A stretch of DNA of 23,170 nt, from IMG/VR virus record IMGVR_UViG_3300042991_000128, positions 1-23,170 of that record, one strand, 5' to 3'. A model generated the notes under the pieces. It was not told the DNA's origin. It was given only the letters and a program-made list of their open reading frames with translations, and ran no database searches. Source of the DNA: a virus. The position numbers and the translations under genes are program-made. Each line of letters opens with the position of its first letter. Position 1 is the first letter of the stretch. This document shows, piece by piece, positions 8,152 to 15,846 of the stretch.

Positions 8152-8690
8152 TCAGCTACCTCACTCTCCAGTAATGTCTCCAGCAGCGCCAGGGCCCGCC
8201 ATGCCAGCTTGGCTGCGTGCCTGATACCATCGGAGTCAACTGCATTGCGGTCGATGAGGTGACGAGCGATGCAGTCGGCGTGATCCGTGGACTTCTCCCG
8301 AGCCCAGTGCAGGGGCTGCCCGAGATTGTGCTGGTCATTGCCCGCCTTCGAGCACTGCGCCACGGCCGCCAGCGCACGAGGGAAGTAGTCTAGCACTCCG
8401 GTGGTGATGGGCGTGGCCTTGCGCACGGCGGGGTCCCTGGACAGGAGCATGCCCGAATTACGGCAAGCCCCCGAGTCCGTTCTACCACCGAGAACATCTG
8501 TGACGCATTCGCTTTTTGGCACGAATACGCCACCTGTACACTCTGGTGACGTAGAGCAGCGGTTGCCAACGTCATTGGCAAAGAAGAACGAGCAGCCTTC
8601 GCAACTGCCCTGACCCTCATTAGGCTCTGGGACTAATACGAATGTCTCTCCGTCGAAGGTCACGCTAGTACTTACGAAGTCTGCGTCCAT
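8148..8690 (-). CDS. dATP/dGTP diphosphohydrolase-like protein (DUF5664 type)
   Basis: 180 residues in two parts. Residues 1-60 carry a cysteine-rich pattern (CEGCSFFFAN, then RCSTSPECTGG) likely to bind zinc. Residues 85-178 match the DUF5664 family: TPITTGVLDYFPRALAAVA, NDQHNLGQPLHWAREKSTDH, ADCIARHLIDR, and a final AWRALALLETLLE helix. Members have been linked to dATP/dGTP pyrophosphohydrolase activity, including the MazZ enzyme of phages that replace adenine with 2-aminoadenine. No PurZ-like partner is in this window, so a general dNTP-pool function is just as likely. The start overlaps the upstream gene by 19 nt. Confidence 0.72.
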   Translation of the reverse strand: MDADFVSTSVTFDGETFVLVPEPNEGQGSCEGCSFFFANDVGNRCSTSPECTGGVFVPKSECVTDVLGGRTDSGACRNSGMLLSRDPAVRKATPITTGVLDYFPRALAAVAQCSKAGNDQHNLGQPLHWAREKSTDHADCIARHLIDRNAVDSDGIRHAAKLAWRALALLETLLESEVAE

Positions 8691-8950
8691 GTGCGGTTGT
8701 GCTCCAGTATGCAGTGTGTAACTGCTGCTTGAAGGTCGATGAATTGCATATGCGTGCTGTCCGGGGCGCGCTCCACTATTCGGGCATACAGGTCCGCCCT
8801 GCGTTCCTCGCTCCAGCCCTCCAGGTCCGCTGCCCTGTCAAGGACATGGTAGGTTGCATATTCCAGGCCCCCATGGGGGCGCAAGCGCTCGGCGTAAATC
8901 AGCAGGGATAGAACGAGAGCGAGTGGGGCGTAAGTGGGTTGTTTGCTCAT
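8672..8950 (-). CDS. Hypothetical protein
   Basis: 92 residues (MSKQPTYAPLALVLSLLIYA), predominantly helical, ending in a polar tail (HNRTWTQTS). A weakly hydrophobic segment at residues 9-20 is the only notable feature. Not recognised. It starts at ATG inside the end of the DnaQ-type exonuclease gene's partner region (ATGA overlap at 8947-8950) and overlaps the DUF5664 gene by 19 nt, which supports it as a real gene of the same operon. Confidence 0.6.
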   Translation of the reverse strand: MSKQPTYAPLALVLSLLIYAERLRPHGGLEYATYHVLDRAADLEGWSEERRADLYARIVERAPDSTHMQFIDLQAAVTHCILEHNRTWTQTS

Positions 8951-9741
8951 TGGACTAGCAGGGCGCGGGGTGATGGGAGGCAGCGCGCCCCCCTGCTGAA
9001 TCCGCCACAGTGCCCACAGCGGTACAGATTATACACCCGCGTCTTCGCTGGGACTGTACCGGCGCTCTTCAGGTCCGCGCTCCCACACCGCGGGCAGCCC
9101 TCTCCGTTGTCGTACAGCGGCAGGCTGGGATGTCCAATCATGAACGGGCGGAGCTTAAGGTACACCTTCTCGGTAGTGGTTACGTCAATAGGGTTGTACT
9201 TGCGCATGGCTGCCCAGGCCTTGGGGTTCCCAGCCAGCGCCTCGGCCCACAGGGAGAAGCCGGGGAAGGCCTTGTGCACGTCCTTCCGGGAGTCGGTTAG
9301 TACTTGCGCAACCCACGCCAGAGAGTTTGACTCAAAGGCCCCAATTGAGCGGGCGTGCAGGTAGGTGTCGATCACCTTGTACGGCGATGGTGGCGGCATG
9401 TCATGTGCCAGGAAACGCGCGTTGATCTTGCGCACGTCAAAGCGCTGTGCGTTGTGCCCGATCACGATGTCCGCAGCATCCAGCTCGTGCCACAAGCCCT
9501 CAACAATACGCCGGTCGTCATAGAAGTCGTAGTTCTGACTGTTGTCGTCGTAGCGAACCTTGCGATCACCCAGGTCCTTGCTGGCGTAGCTTATGATCGC
9601 CCCCGCGCGCAGTACCTGTGGTACACCGATGTTAGCCTTCCACCAGGACCATGCGTATACAATGCTGGGCGCCGTCTCGATGTCAATGGTCTTGATGTTC
9701 GCGCCGCGGTACAGCGGGGTGAGCTTCTGTTCTGTGGTCAT
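8947..9741 (-). CDS. DnaQ-like 3'-5' exonuclease with C-terminal zinc ribbon
   Basis: 264 residues. The ribonuclease H-like exonuclease motifs are in order: Exo I KTIDIETAPS (Asp20, Glu22), Exo II IVIGHNAQRFDVRKINARF, and Exo III KYNPIDVTTTEKVYLKL with a tyrosine and an aspartate. The C-terminal 50 residues hold two CxxC pairs (CPRCGSADL and YRCGHCGGFSRG), a zinc ribbon likely to contact DNA. The DNA polymerase in this window already carries its own exonuclease domain, so this is a second, free-standing one. It may trim recombination or repair intermediates. The start overlaps the endonuclease VII stop as TAATG. Confidence 0.85.
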   Translation of the reverse strand: MTTEQKLTPLYRGANIKTIDIETAPSIVYAWSWWKANIGVPQVLRAGAIISYASKDLGDRKVRYDDNSQNYDFYDDRRIVEGLWHELDAADIVIGHNAQRFDVRKINARFLAHDMPPPSPYKVIDTYLHARSIGAFESNSLAWVAQVLTDSRKDVHKAFPGFSLWAEALAGNPKAWAAMRKYNPIDVTTTEKVYLKLRPFMIGHPSLPLYDNGEGCPRCGSADLKSAGTVPAKTRVYNLYRCGHCGGFSRGARCLPSPRALLVQ

Positions 9742-10106
9742 TAAGTGGCTTTCCGGCGCTTGGCCGCTAGCTTGTTGCGGCGGACGCGCTTCTCGTCAGC
9801 GTCTCGGTGTGTTGGGTAGCGCACGCCCAGGCGGGCTTGGCTCAGGTACTTAACTACGCCTACCAGTACGCGATGCAGGTCTGCGTCGTTGGTAAGCTGG
9901 GCTAGCTTTCGGTGGTTCTCAATCTTGCCTAGCATCGAGTTGACACCCCGGTGAAGGACCCCTCTGCACTCCCCCGTAGTGTGACAGTGGTCTAGCACGG
10001 CATCCTGCAGGGCTAGCTTGCGCCCTGATATGGCACACCGCCCACCCTGCTCCTCCAAGACACGCAGGCGGAATGCCTGAACGTCTGCGGCCTTCAGCTT
10101 CTCCAT
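9741..10106 (-). CDS. Endonuclease VII-like Holliday junction resolvase
   Basis: 121 residues from ATG at 10106 (MEKLKAADVQ). That start is chosen because it overlaps the preceding stop as TGATG. The core AVLDHCHTTGECRGVLHRGVN (residues 36-56) carries the D-H-x-H nuclease signature and the asparagine of the beta-beta-alpha-metal fold, followed by SMLGKIEN. T4 endonuclease VII needs four zinc cysteines; here only Cys24 remains, with Ser27, His52 and Val55 at the other positions, as in some podophage relatives. It would resolve branched DNA before packaging. The C-terminus is strongly basic (EKRVRRNKLAAKRRKAT). Confidence 0.88.
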   Translation of the reverse strand: MEKLKAADVQAFRLRVLEEQGGRCAISGRKLALQDAVLDHCHTTGECRGVLHRGVNSMLGKIENHRKLAQLTNDADLHRVLVGVVKYLSQARLGVRYPTHRDADEKRVRRNKLAAKRRKAT

Positions 10107-10549
10107 CAGCGCAGCCCCTCTACAGTGCCATTGGTGAGCCAATCCGTCAGTTCACCGACGTTGCTAGTCACTAGGTCCGCGAATGCGTACATCACGTCAT
10201 AGCGCTCTGGTTCCTTGTCCAGCAGGATGGCAGTACGCTTGCCCAGCCCACAGGCGAATCCAAGTTCCAGATGCCCACTCTTGCCGGCGGGCATCACCAG
10301 AACAACACACCTGGAAGATTCTATGTGCTCGCGGTCAAACTTGAACACATGCTGCGCTGCGTGACCTTGCAGGGCCTCTGCCAGGGTATGACCGCGGGCC
10401 TTCTCGTACTCCATCCACTTGTCATCCGCCTCAGGCCCGGCTGCCATCCAGTCATCGAATACCGCAAGCCCTCCCTGCCGTAAGCGATTTGCCAACTTTG
10501 ATACCGCGGGATTGCGGAGACTTCCCACTAGGTAGCAGTCATGTGTCAA
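10106..10549 (-). CDS. Nucleoside 2-deoxyribosyltransferase-like protein
   Basis: 147 residues. It starts with a YLVGSLRNP phosphate-loop strand, has AVFDDWMAAGPEADDKWMEYE in the middle, and CVVLVMPAGKSGHLELGFACGLGKRTAILL near residues 82-110. The last segment contains the conserved glutamate and the GxGK-like turn of the nucleoside deoxyribosyltransferase superfamily. Its exact substrate is unknown. The start is TTG at 10549, supported by GGAG seven bases upstream and by a 4-nt TTGA overlap with the exonuclease stop. It is the second deoxyribosyltransferase-like protein in the window, after the DUF4406 gene. Confidence 0.75.
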   Translation of the reverse strand: MTHDCYLVGSLRNPAVSKLANRLRQGGLAVFDDWMAAGPEADDKWMEYEKARGHTLAEALQGHAAQHVFKFDREHIESSRCVVLVMPAGKSGHLELGFACGLGKRTAILLDKEPERYDVMYAFADLVTSNVGELTDWLTNGTVEGLR

Positions 10550-11409
10550 TCAGTCTCTCCAGTTGCGCGCTTACGCAAGCGCTCCAGTGCTACAACGTTG
10601 TCGAAGTGCTCCAGTGGGCCGCCGGGGCGCACCATGTCTAGTGGGTCAACAGGTCGCCGGCGCATCCACAGTAGGCAGGCTTGCTCAAGGAAGCGGTCAT
10701 CGCCATCTCCCTGGTACAGGCTGGCGTAGGCCGCGCGTATGGGTCCCAAGGCACCCATACCGTCATAGCACCCATCTACGAACTTCTTAGCGCTCACCTC
10801 CCCGCACTTCTTGCCATATAGCAGGGGTAGTCCTGGGATGTTGTCCGCCGCGTCGCCCTGAAGCATCTGCTCCCAGAACCAGCGCTGACCGTACTGCTTG
10901 CCCAGGTGCATCGGGCTCTCACCGACTGGCACGTAGAACAGTCTGGTGCGGTCCCACAGAACGTGCAAGCCAGGTACCTGTCTCATGTCCTTGTCCTGGC
11001 TGGCGATGGCGATTGTGCAGCCCTGGCTAGCATGGTAGGCGAACAGGTCGTCAGCCTCAGCGTTAGCGCTGATGTGCACCTCCCCTGCGCGGCCGGCCTC
11101 TAGGTAGCGGCGCAGGCCTGCCCAGTTAGTAGGGCGGCGGCTAGACTTCCTCTGGCCCTGGTAGGGTCTAACAGTGGCTACGGCGTAGCGCCCACCCTTG
11201 GGGCTGTTCTCCGCCGTAAGCAGGATGCGCGTTTCCCTGGCCCCCGTCATGGTGGCGAATGTCTCCACCATCTCGTTGACCCAGGAATACGCCTTCTCAG
11301 GCTCTGTGCCGTCAGCCCCCGCGCAGTAGTAGGCGAGACCGTCTCCGTCCACTAGGAGAAGGTCCACGCCCGGCGGTCGTTGTGGCTGCAGCCGGGCGAA
11401 GTTTATCAC
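10546..11409 (-). CDS. 5'-3' exonuclease (T7 gp6-like, FEN family)
   Basis: 287 residues, compared with 300 in T7 gp6. Family features are clear: VDLLLVDGDGLAYYCA near the N-terminus, NAEADDLFAYHAS with clustered acidic metal ligands, ASQDKDMRQVPG, and the helix-turn segment QGDAADNIPGLPLLYGKKCG. Such enzymes remove RNA primers and degrade host DNA from 5' ends to supply nucleotides. Start is GTG, overlapping the upstream stop as GTGA. It follows the single-stranded DNA-binding protein directly, in the replication operon. Confidence 0.93.
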   Translation of the reverse strand: MINFARLQPQRPPGVDLLLVDGDGLAYYCAGADGTEPEKAYSWVNEMVETFATMTGARETRILLTAENSPKGGRYAVATVRPYQGQRKSSRRPTNWAGLRRYLEAGRAGEVHISANAEADDLFAYHASQGCTIAIASQDKDMRQVPGLHVLWDRTRLFYVPVGESPMHLGKQYGQRWFWEQMLQGDAADNIPGLPLLYGKKCGEVSAKKFVDGCYDGMGALGPIRAAYASLYQGDGDDRFLEQACLLWMRRRPVDPLDMVRPGGPLEHFDNVVALERLRKRATGETD

Positions 11410-12335
11410 CAGGGGATGTCGTCGTCCAGGGGGTCGGTCTGCTTGCTGCCAGCCTTGACCTTACCGGCAGCGTTCGGAGCCGCCGCTGTGATGCTCTCCA
11501 CACCAGCAGCATCGGGCTCTCCAGGGCCGCCTTCCTCCTCACCGGTCGGGGGTGGGGCGAGGTCCAGGTTTACTCCGGCCTTCACGAGCAGTGCGTAGAT
11601 CGGGCTACCCTTGAAGTTGACGGCGTGCGTGATGCGCTCCTGGGTGATGTTCTTAGACTGAGCCGCGGCCGTCACCACGCCCGCATCGTTCTTGCGCTCG
11701 GGGAATTCGCCGGGAACGAAGATGCTGTCCCACTGCTCCTGGCTCGGGGCATCCCAAAGGAACCCAGCCAGGGGGGTCAGGGCTGGGCCTACCGTAACCG
11801 GGAGCAGCTCCCCGGTGTCAATGTCCTCCTTGAACGGGGCGCGAATGGTGTAGCCCGTCTCGTCGCGCAGCTTGTAATCCAACCCGGTCCACTTCTCCGG
11901 GTCCACGGGATCATCCCGACGCTTAAACCTGCGGTGCACCAGCTTGCCCAGGTAGGCCTCGCCCAGCAAGTAGATGCAGTGCTCTGCGGAGCGGGCGTGG
12001 TTGAGCAGGCTGAACAACTTTACAAAGTTGGCCTTCGGGTCCTGGCTGAGTGTCTCCTCGATGTACACGACCAACGGCCTCGGGATGCTGTCGTTTCCAA
12101 TGATCGGGGCGTGGCGTGGGCCACTAACCTCGAAGCCAAGTCGGACTACGTTGGGCACTTTGGTCACGCCCTTGAAGGTCTTCTCGTGCTTGCCCAGTTC
12201 TACGTAACTGACGAATCGAAGGCGGACAACACCCTCGGGGTAGATCGTCTTCTCGAAGTCCCCGGACTTGACTTCGGATTGGTTGACGCCGGTGGAATCA
12301 GCGGCAGCCTTGAGGTTCTTGAGGAAGTCGGACAT
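11406..12335 (-). CDS. Single-stranded DNA-binding protein
   Basis: 309 residues. The N-terminus (MSDFLKNLKAAADSTGVNQ) and the beta-rich middle resemble phage single-stranded DNA-binding proteins. The C-terminal 60 residues are a flexible, proline/glycine/alanine-rich linker ending in the acidic tip DPLDDDIPW, a typical interaction tail of such proteins. A clean OB-fold cannot be proven by eye. It is encoded between DNA polymerase and the 5'-3' exonuclease, as expected for a replisome component. A good AGGAG site precedes the ATG, in the 7-nt gap after the polymerase stop. Confidence 0.78.
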   Translation of the reverse strand: MSDFLKNLKAAADSTGVNQSEVKSGDFEKTIYPEGVVRLRFVSYVELGKHEKTFKGVTKVPNVVRLGFEVSGPRHAPIIGNDSIPRPLVVYIEETLSQDPKANFVKLFSLLNHARSAEHCIYLLGEAYLGKLVHRRFKRRDDPVDPEKWTGLDYKLRDETGYTIRAPFKEDIDTGELLPVTVGPALTPLAGFLWDAPSQEQWDSIFVPGEFPERKNDAGVVTAAAQSKNITQERITHAVNFKGSPIYALLVKAGVNLDLAPPPTGEEEGGPGEPDAAGVESITAAAPNAAGKVKAGSKQTDPLDDDIPW

Positions 12336-12342
12336 GGTTCTC

Positions 12343-13328
12343 CTAGATGGTCGCGCTAATGCGCTCGCGGATTGCAGGTACTCGGGAGAGCACAGAGGCA
12401 GGCACGTCGGATTCGTCGGCCATGCTGGGGCCCCACTTTATCTCAGCGGGGTAGTCGATCTCGATGTTCCATCCCAGCTTCTTCTTGATGACAGTGCTGG
12501 CTTCGAGGACACTGGCGTGCAGTACGCACGCAGCGCGCTCCTTCACATCGGGGTGTGCGTCCACGTAGAATGCGTCGTGGACTTGGTTGATGATAGGGGC
12601 CTTGTACCACAGGTCTGGCACCCTAGCCCACTCGTATACGATGACAGCCATTGCAGCCTTCGCCACCTCAGCTCCTCCGCCCTGCGCTACGTAGTTGCGG
12701 ATTTCCGTCGGGCTGAAGCTGGTGTACATGGGGTTCTTGGGACGGGTAGCCAGCCACTTTGGGCTCGGGTGCTCGCTGTACACGTACATCTTTCCGTCCG
12801 GCGTCCTGGTGTGCGACGTGCCGAGCTGGCACATCACGGTAGGCTTGTCCGGGTGCGGTAGGAAGCGGCCACCTGGTACGCGGTTGTGTTTGATGTCCTG
12901 CGTCAGGGCCTCGATGTAGGGCTCGATGCCCGGCCAGCGCTTCTGCTCGGCCGCGATCAGCTCCTCGACCGTCTCTACGGGCATTCCCGTGCCATCGGCG
13001 ATGGTCTGCGCACCGGCCCCATAGGCCCGGCGGAAGCTGAACACCTTGGCTAGAGTGCGCAACTCCTCACCCTCGTGGGTCTTGTCCGGGCCCTTCGCCA
13101 TTGCGTAGGCCTCGTCGTAGGTGATCTCCTTCCACGCGCTTAGGCGAACGCAGTGCAGGTCCAGGCCGGAGCGCAAGTCAGCCAGCAGCGCTTCGCAGCG
13201 CGATAGGTTGGCCTGCACGTAGACCTCCAGTGAGCTGAAGTCGTCCTGCAAGATGGCCCCATCGGGACCCCACCTGCTGGTGAACATCTGCTTGACCCGG
13301 CTCGTGCCTTCACGAGGTAGGTTCTGTA
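12343..13328 (-). CDS. DNA polymerase, family A, 3' exon
   Basis: Downstream exon, beginning at about 13328 and ending with TAG at 12343. It carries QNLPREGTSRVKQMF, the natural continuation of the 5' exon, then motif A (GAILQDDFSSLEVYVQANLS), the O-helix motif B RTLAKVFSFRRAYGAG (RxxxKxxxFxxxYG), and motif C INQVHDAFYVD with the catalytic aspartate. The open frame continues upstream to 13389, but that part is intron sequence and has no polymerase resemblance. Spliced to the 5' exon it gives about 817 residues, larger than the 704 of T7 polymerase. The O-helix phenylalanine is the wild-type, dideoxy-discriminating type. Confidence 0.93.
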
Positions 13329-14032
13329 CTTGTGTTCGGTAGCAGTCGTTAGGTGCTACCCGCCCTTGTGGGCTGCTGCATGTTCCCATGCAGGTCAGAC
13401 TATATCTTCACGCCTAAATGGCGTGCCGTGCGCTTCCACCCACTTGAGTGTACTCTCTTTCGAGATAGTCGTTGCGCCTTCAAGGAAATGATGCAACCGC
13501 ATGTGGTCACTCATTGTCAGCAAAACCAAGTTGTCGAACGCGTTGTTGTGTGTGTCACAGTCGCAATGGTGCACGTGCCACCCCGGGGGAATTGACTGCA
13601 GGCTCAGGTTCTCCGCCACGACATAGTGGTGGATGAAGATGTGCTTGCTGCCCTTCCTTCCTGTGAACCACACTGGCTTCAGGGTCACTAGGTAGCCCTT
13701 CCCGTCTTCCACTATGTAGCGGAAGTTAGGGTGTGCCTCACCTATCTTTCCAAACATCGGATTCAGCCCTCCCAGCTTGCTGTTTCTGTAGCTGGTACGC
13801 TTCCTCGTCAGGCGGAATTGCCTGGAGTAGTTCGACTTTACGTAGTTGAACACACGCTTGTATGGTGCCCCTACCTGGGCCGCAATAGCTCCCATAGTAA
13901 GCTCGGTGTTCTCATACAGGTACTTGATCTTGTCCACATGCACCTCCAAAGGTGGATTGGCTTGCTTGGCTCAGGATTGGCCGGTCGGGCTATCCCCTGA
14001 GTTCACACGGTTTTAGAACCCCCAGAATTAAA
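13329..14032 (-). ncRNA. Group I self-splicing intron in the DNA polymerase gene
   Basis: The intron is placed from a split conserved motif (TGRLTSSRPNL ends one exon; QNLPREG begins the next) and from RNA elements on the minus strand. P1: exon end GAACC(UU) pairs with GGGGUUC in the guide. P3: CCGTGTG (14010-14004) with CGCACGG (13432-13426). P4: CTCAGG (14001-13996) with CCTGAG (13975-13970), within AATCCTGAGCCAAG, a well-known group I Q-type segment. P8: CACGCC-ATTTA-GGCGTG (13425-13409). Then the hallmark AAGATATAGTCT (13408-13397). P9 hairpins follow: CTGCAT/ATGCAG and GGTAGCA/TGCTACC. I could not assign the 5' strand of P7. The ends are uncertain by up to 3 nt; all options give the same protein. 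Confidence 0.9.
13395..13937 (-). CDS. Intron-encoded HNH homing endonuclease
   Basis: 180 residues from GTG at 13937. This start is chosen because GGAGG (13947-13943) lies five bases upstream; the in-frame TTG at 13949 overlaps that site. Residues 1-45 form a helix-turn-helix-like segment (MGAIAAQVGAPYKRVFNYVK). The middle holds NPMFGKIGEAHPNFR, an NUMOD-like DNA-binding repeat. The HNH core is HIFIHHYVVAENL, then GWHVHHCDCDTHNN, then NLVLLTMSDHMRLHH. Such enzymes cut intronless copies of the target gene and spread the intron. The frame starts in the P6 region and its last codons cover P3', P8, J8/7 and the 3' strand of P7; the TGA stop lies within the core. Confidence 0.9.
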   Translation of the reverse strand: MDKIKYLYENTELTMGAIAAQVGAPYKRVFNYVKSNYSRQFRLTRKRTSYRNSKLGGLNPMFGKIGEAHPNFRYIVEDGKGYLVTLKPVWFTGRKGSKHIFIHHYVVAENLSLQSIPPGWHVHHCDCDTHNNAFDNLVLLTMSDHMRLHHFLEGATTISKESTLKWVEAHGTPFRREDIV

Positions 14033-15500
14033 GGTTCGGTCTCGACGAGGTGAGGCGGCCCGTGATGGCCGTCACCATGTTCAGCTCGCCGTGGATTAGC
14101 TGCGTGGCCTGGGCAACCAGTGTCAGCATGCCCTTGTATGTGCCAGGCTTCTTCGGGTCCTCGCTGATGTAGTAGGTGCCCAGGTCCTTCTGCTGCTTCT
14201 GCCATGTGGCAAACAGCTTGAGGAATTCTACCCCACTATGCTCCAGGGCCGCGACCACCTCGCTAGACGTGCTCCATACGCCCGGCACTTCGCCAGCCCA
14301 CTCGTCGCGGGGCTGCACCATGCGGGGCATCTTGTGCTCTACCGTAGTAGCCCGCTTCTTAGGCTTGTCCAAGTCGGGCACCTTGACCTTGGTAGTCTTG
14401 GGCTGGCCAGCGTTCTTGCCCCCGGTGTTGAGTAGCAGGGCCTTGCCCTCGGGAGGCTCTCCGTTCCACTCGGTATTGAGGCAGTGCTCCCACCACAGCA
14501 CGTCCACTGCGGTGCCATCCACCAGCTTGTAGGCAGGTAGCTCCTTAGGGGTGTACTTCTGCTCCCAGCCAGCGGGCTTCTCTCCGTCACGCTCGGGGCA
14601 CCACCAAGCCTCGACGGACGACAGGGGGTCCCGCGGTTCGTCTTGCACGGTGCCAAGGTACTCGGTGGCCGCGTAGGGGATGATCCCACCGAACAGCAGG
14701 GCGGAGCGCTGCTTTGGCGAGCCCCAATTGAACTCGAATGGTAGGCCCTCTACGTGCTTGCTCAGCTTGGCTGTCAGCTCAGCGATTTCCACCTCCAGCT
14801 CAGCGGCGTGAGCCTTGCCGATGGTGGCGTCGCAGTGGATGCCCCACAGCTTGCACATGACGGCGTAGGCGTAGGCCCTCATGTTCATGATGAGCAGGGG
14901 TAGCATGCTCATCTGCTTGGCCTTAACCCACTGACCGCGGAACACGGTCAGGGTGTTCTGCACGTCTCCCGGTTCGAACAGCCCGGTGGATGGGTTGACG
15001 GCCCCCTTCAGGTATCGCGCCAGCAGCGGCTCGGGAATCTCCGAGGTGTTGACACCCTGCTCCCAGAGGGCCTTCACCTCATCATGCTTGAGCTGGCCGC
15101 CGTATCGAACGCTCACCTCGTCCAGGCTCAGCATGGCGTGCTCCTGACCCTGACCGTTGAGCAGGAACTCAGCGAGCTGGCAGTCCCACAGCATGCCGCC
15201 ACCGGATAGGAACAGCCGGAAAGCCTCTTGGTTGCCCGGTTGTCCAACCATGGCGTGCATGAGGTCGAACTTGATGTTGAAGCCCGCGACGAAGCGAACG
15301 TTGTCCAGCACCGGGCTCAGCCAGCCGTCGTGTGGGCGCGTGGCGTTATAGCGGTAGGCCGCAGCACTCTCTGGGGCCCCAGTGTCCAACCATGCGTCGC
15401 ACACCACGTAGTTATCAGGGTGCCACGGGTTGGCCTTCTGGCCCCACAGTTCCGCGGTTTGCGTCTCGCAATCCCACGCTCTGCACAGTACCGCCGTCAC
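14033..15500 (-). CDS. DNA polymerase, family A, 5' exon (3'-5' exonuclease and thumb)
   Basis: Encodes residues 1 to about 490. The exonuclease domain is intact at its first motifs: RAWDCETQ (Asp10, Glu12) and FVAGFNIKFDLMHAM. The exon ends at VTAITGRLTSSRPNL, the conserved family A segment just before the palm; without splicing the frame meets TAA at 14030. The start is GTG at 15500. It is weak in Shine-Dalgarno terms but overlaps the stop of a 47-residue gene as GTGA, and an in-frame TGA at 15530 excludes any start further upstream. The polymerase copies the phage genome together with the nearby helicase and primase; it may recruit host thioredoxin as T7 does, but I see no proof of that. 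Confidence 0.93.
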
Positions 15501-15640
15501 GGGTGGAACACGGACATCGCCGCCCGATCATGGGTGAACATCGAACCAACTAGGGCAACCTTCAGGACCCTTGTGGAAAACGCGCTTGATTCGTAGATGC
15601 CGCGTATGTTGCTGGCGTTCTCGCCTTTATCGAACTTCAT
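15497..15640 (-). CDS. 47-residue hypothetical protein between helicase cluster and DNA polymerase
   Basis: ATG at 15640 (MKFDKGENASNIRGIYESSA) to TGA at 15497. It is short but well supported by coupling: its start overlaps the stop of the 69-residue gene as ATGA, and its own stop overlaps the GTG start of DNA polymerase as GTGA. Composition is balanced, with a charged N-terminal half and a hydrophobic middle (RVLKVALVGSMF). Function unknown. Its translation probably delivers ribosomes to the poorly marked polymerase start. Confidence 0.6.
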   Translation of the reverse strand: MKFDKGENASNIRGIYESSAFSTRVLKVALVGSMFTHDRAAMSVFHP

Positions 15641-15846
15641 TCTTCCTTCTCCACTAAGATGATGGACGGGTTGAGTCGGTAGTCCAGCATCGCGGCTTCC
15701 CGCTGAGCATCCACCAGCAGGTCATGCCGCAGCCTGCTATGCAGGATCGCTTTGGCGGTTGGTCCAGCCACGTGGGTGAGCCTGGTCACTGCGTACTGGC
15801 GCCCGCGGGGGGCTTTACCACTGTAACCCTCTGTATGCTTGTTCAT
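15637..15846 (-). CDS. Small basic hypothetical protein downstream of helicase
   Basis: 69 residues (MNKHTEGYSGKAPRGRQYAV), basic in the first half, then a helix (GPTAKAILHSRLRHDLLVDA) and an acidic tip EKEE. Not recognised. Its ATG follows the helicase TGA without a gap, and its stop overlaps the next ATG, so it belongs to the replication operon. Confidence 0.6.
   Translation of the reverse strand: MNKHTEGYSGKAPRGRQYAVTRLTHVAGPTAKAILHSRLRHDLLVDAQREAAMLDYRLNPSIILVEKEE

Noticed and set aside
8148-8690. Direct evidence for a 2-aminoadenine (Z) genome
   Set aside because: Only a DUF5664-type protein is present; no PurZ-like synthetase or other pathway gene is in the window, and the family occurs widely without that pathway.
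11382-12359. 325-residue plus-strand open frame opposite the DNA-binding protein gene
   Set aside because: It mirrors the codons of the minus-strand gene, which ends in the typical acidic DDDIPW tail and is coupled to its neighbours.
13329-13389. N-terminal 20 residues of the open frame containing the polymerase 3' exon
   Set aside because: They correspond to the P9 region of the intron, show no resemblance to polymerase, and are not needed once splicing restores PNLQN.
12343-15500. Polymerase split by an intein instead of an intron
   Set aside because: The inserted stretch is not in frame with both exons, the 5' exon ends in TAA, and clear group I RNA elements are present, while no intein splicing motifs are seen.
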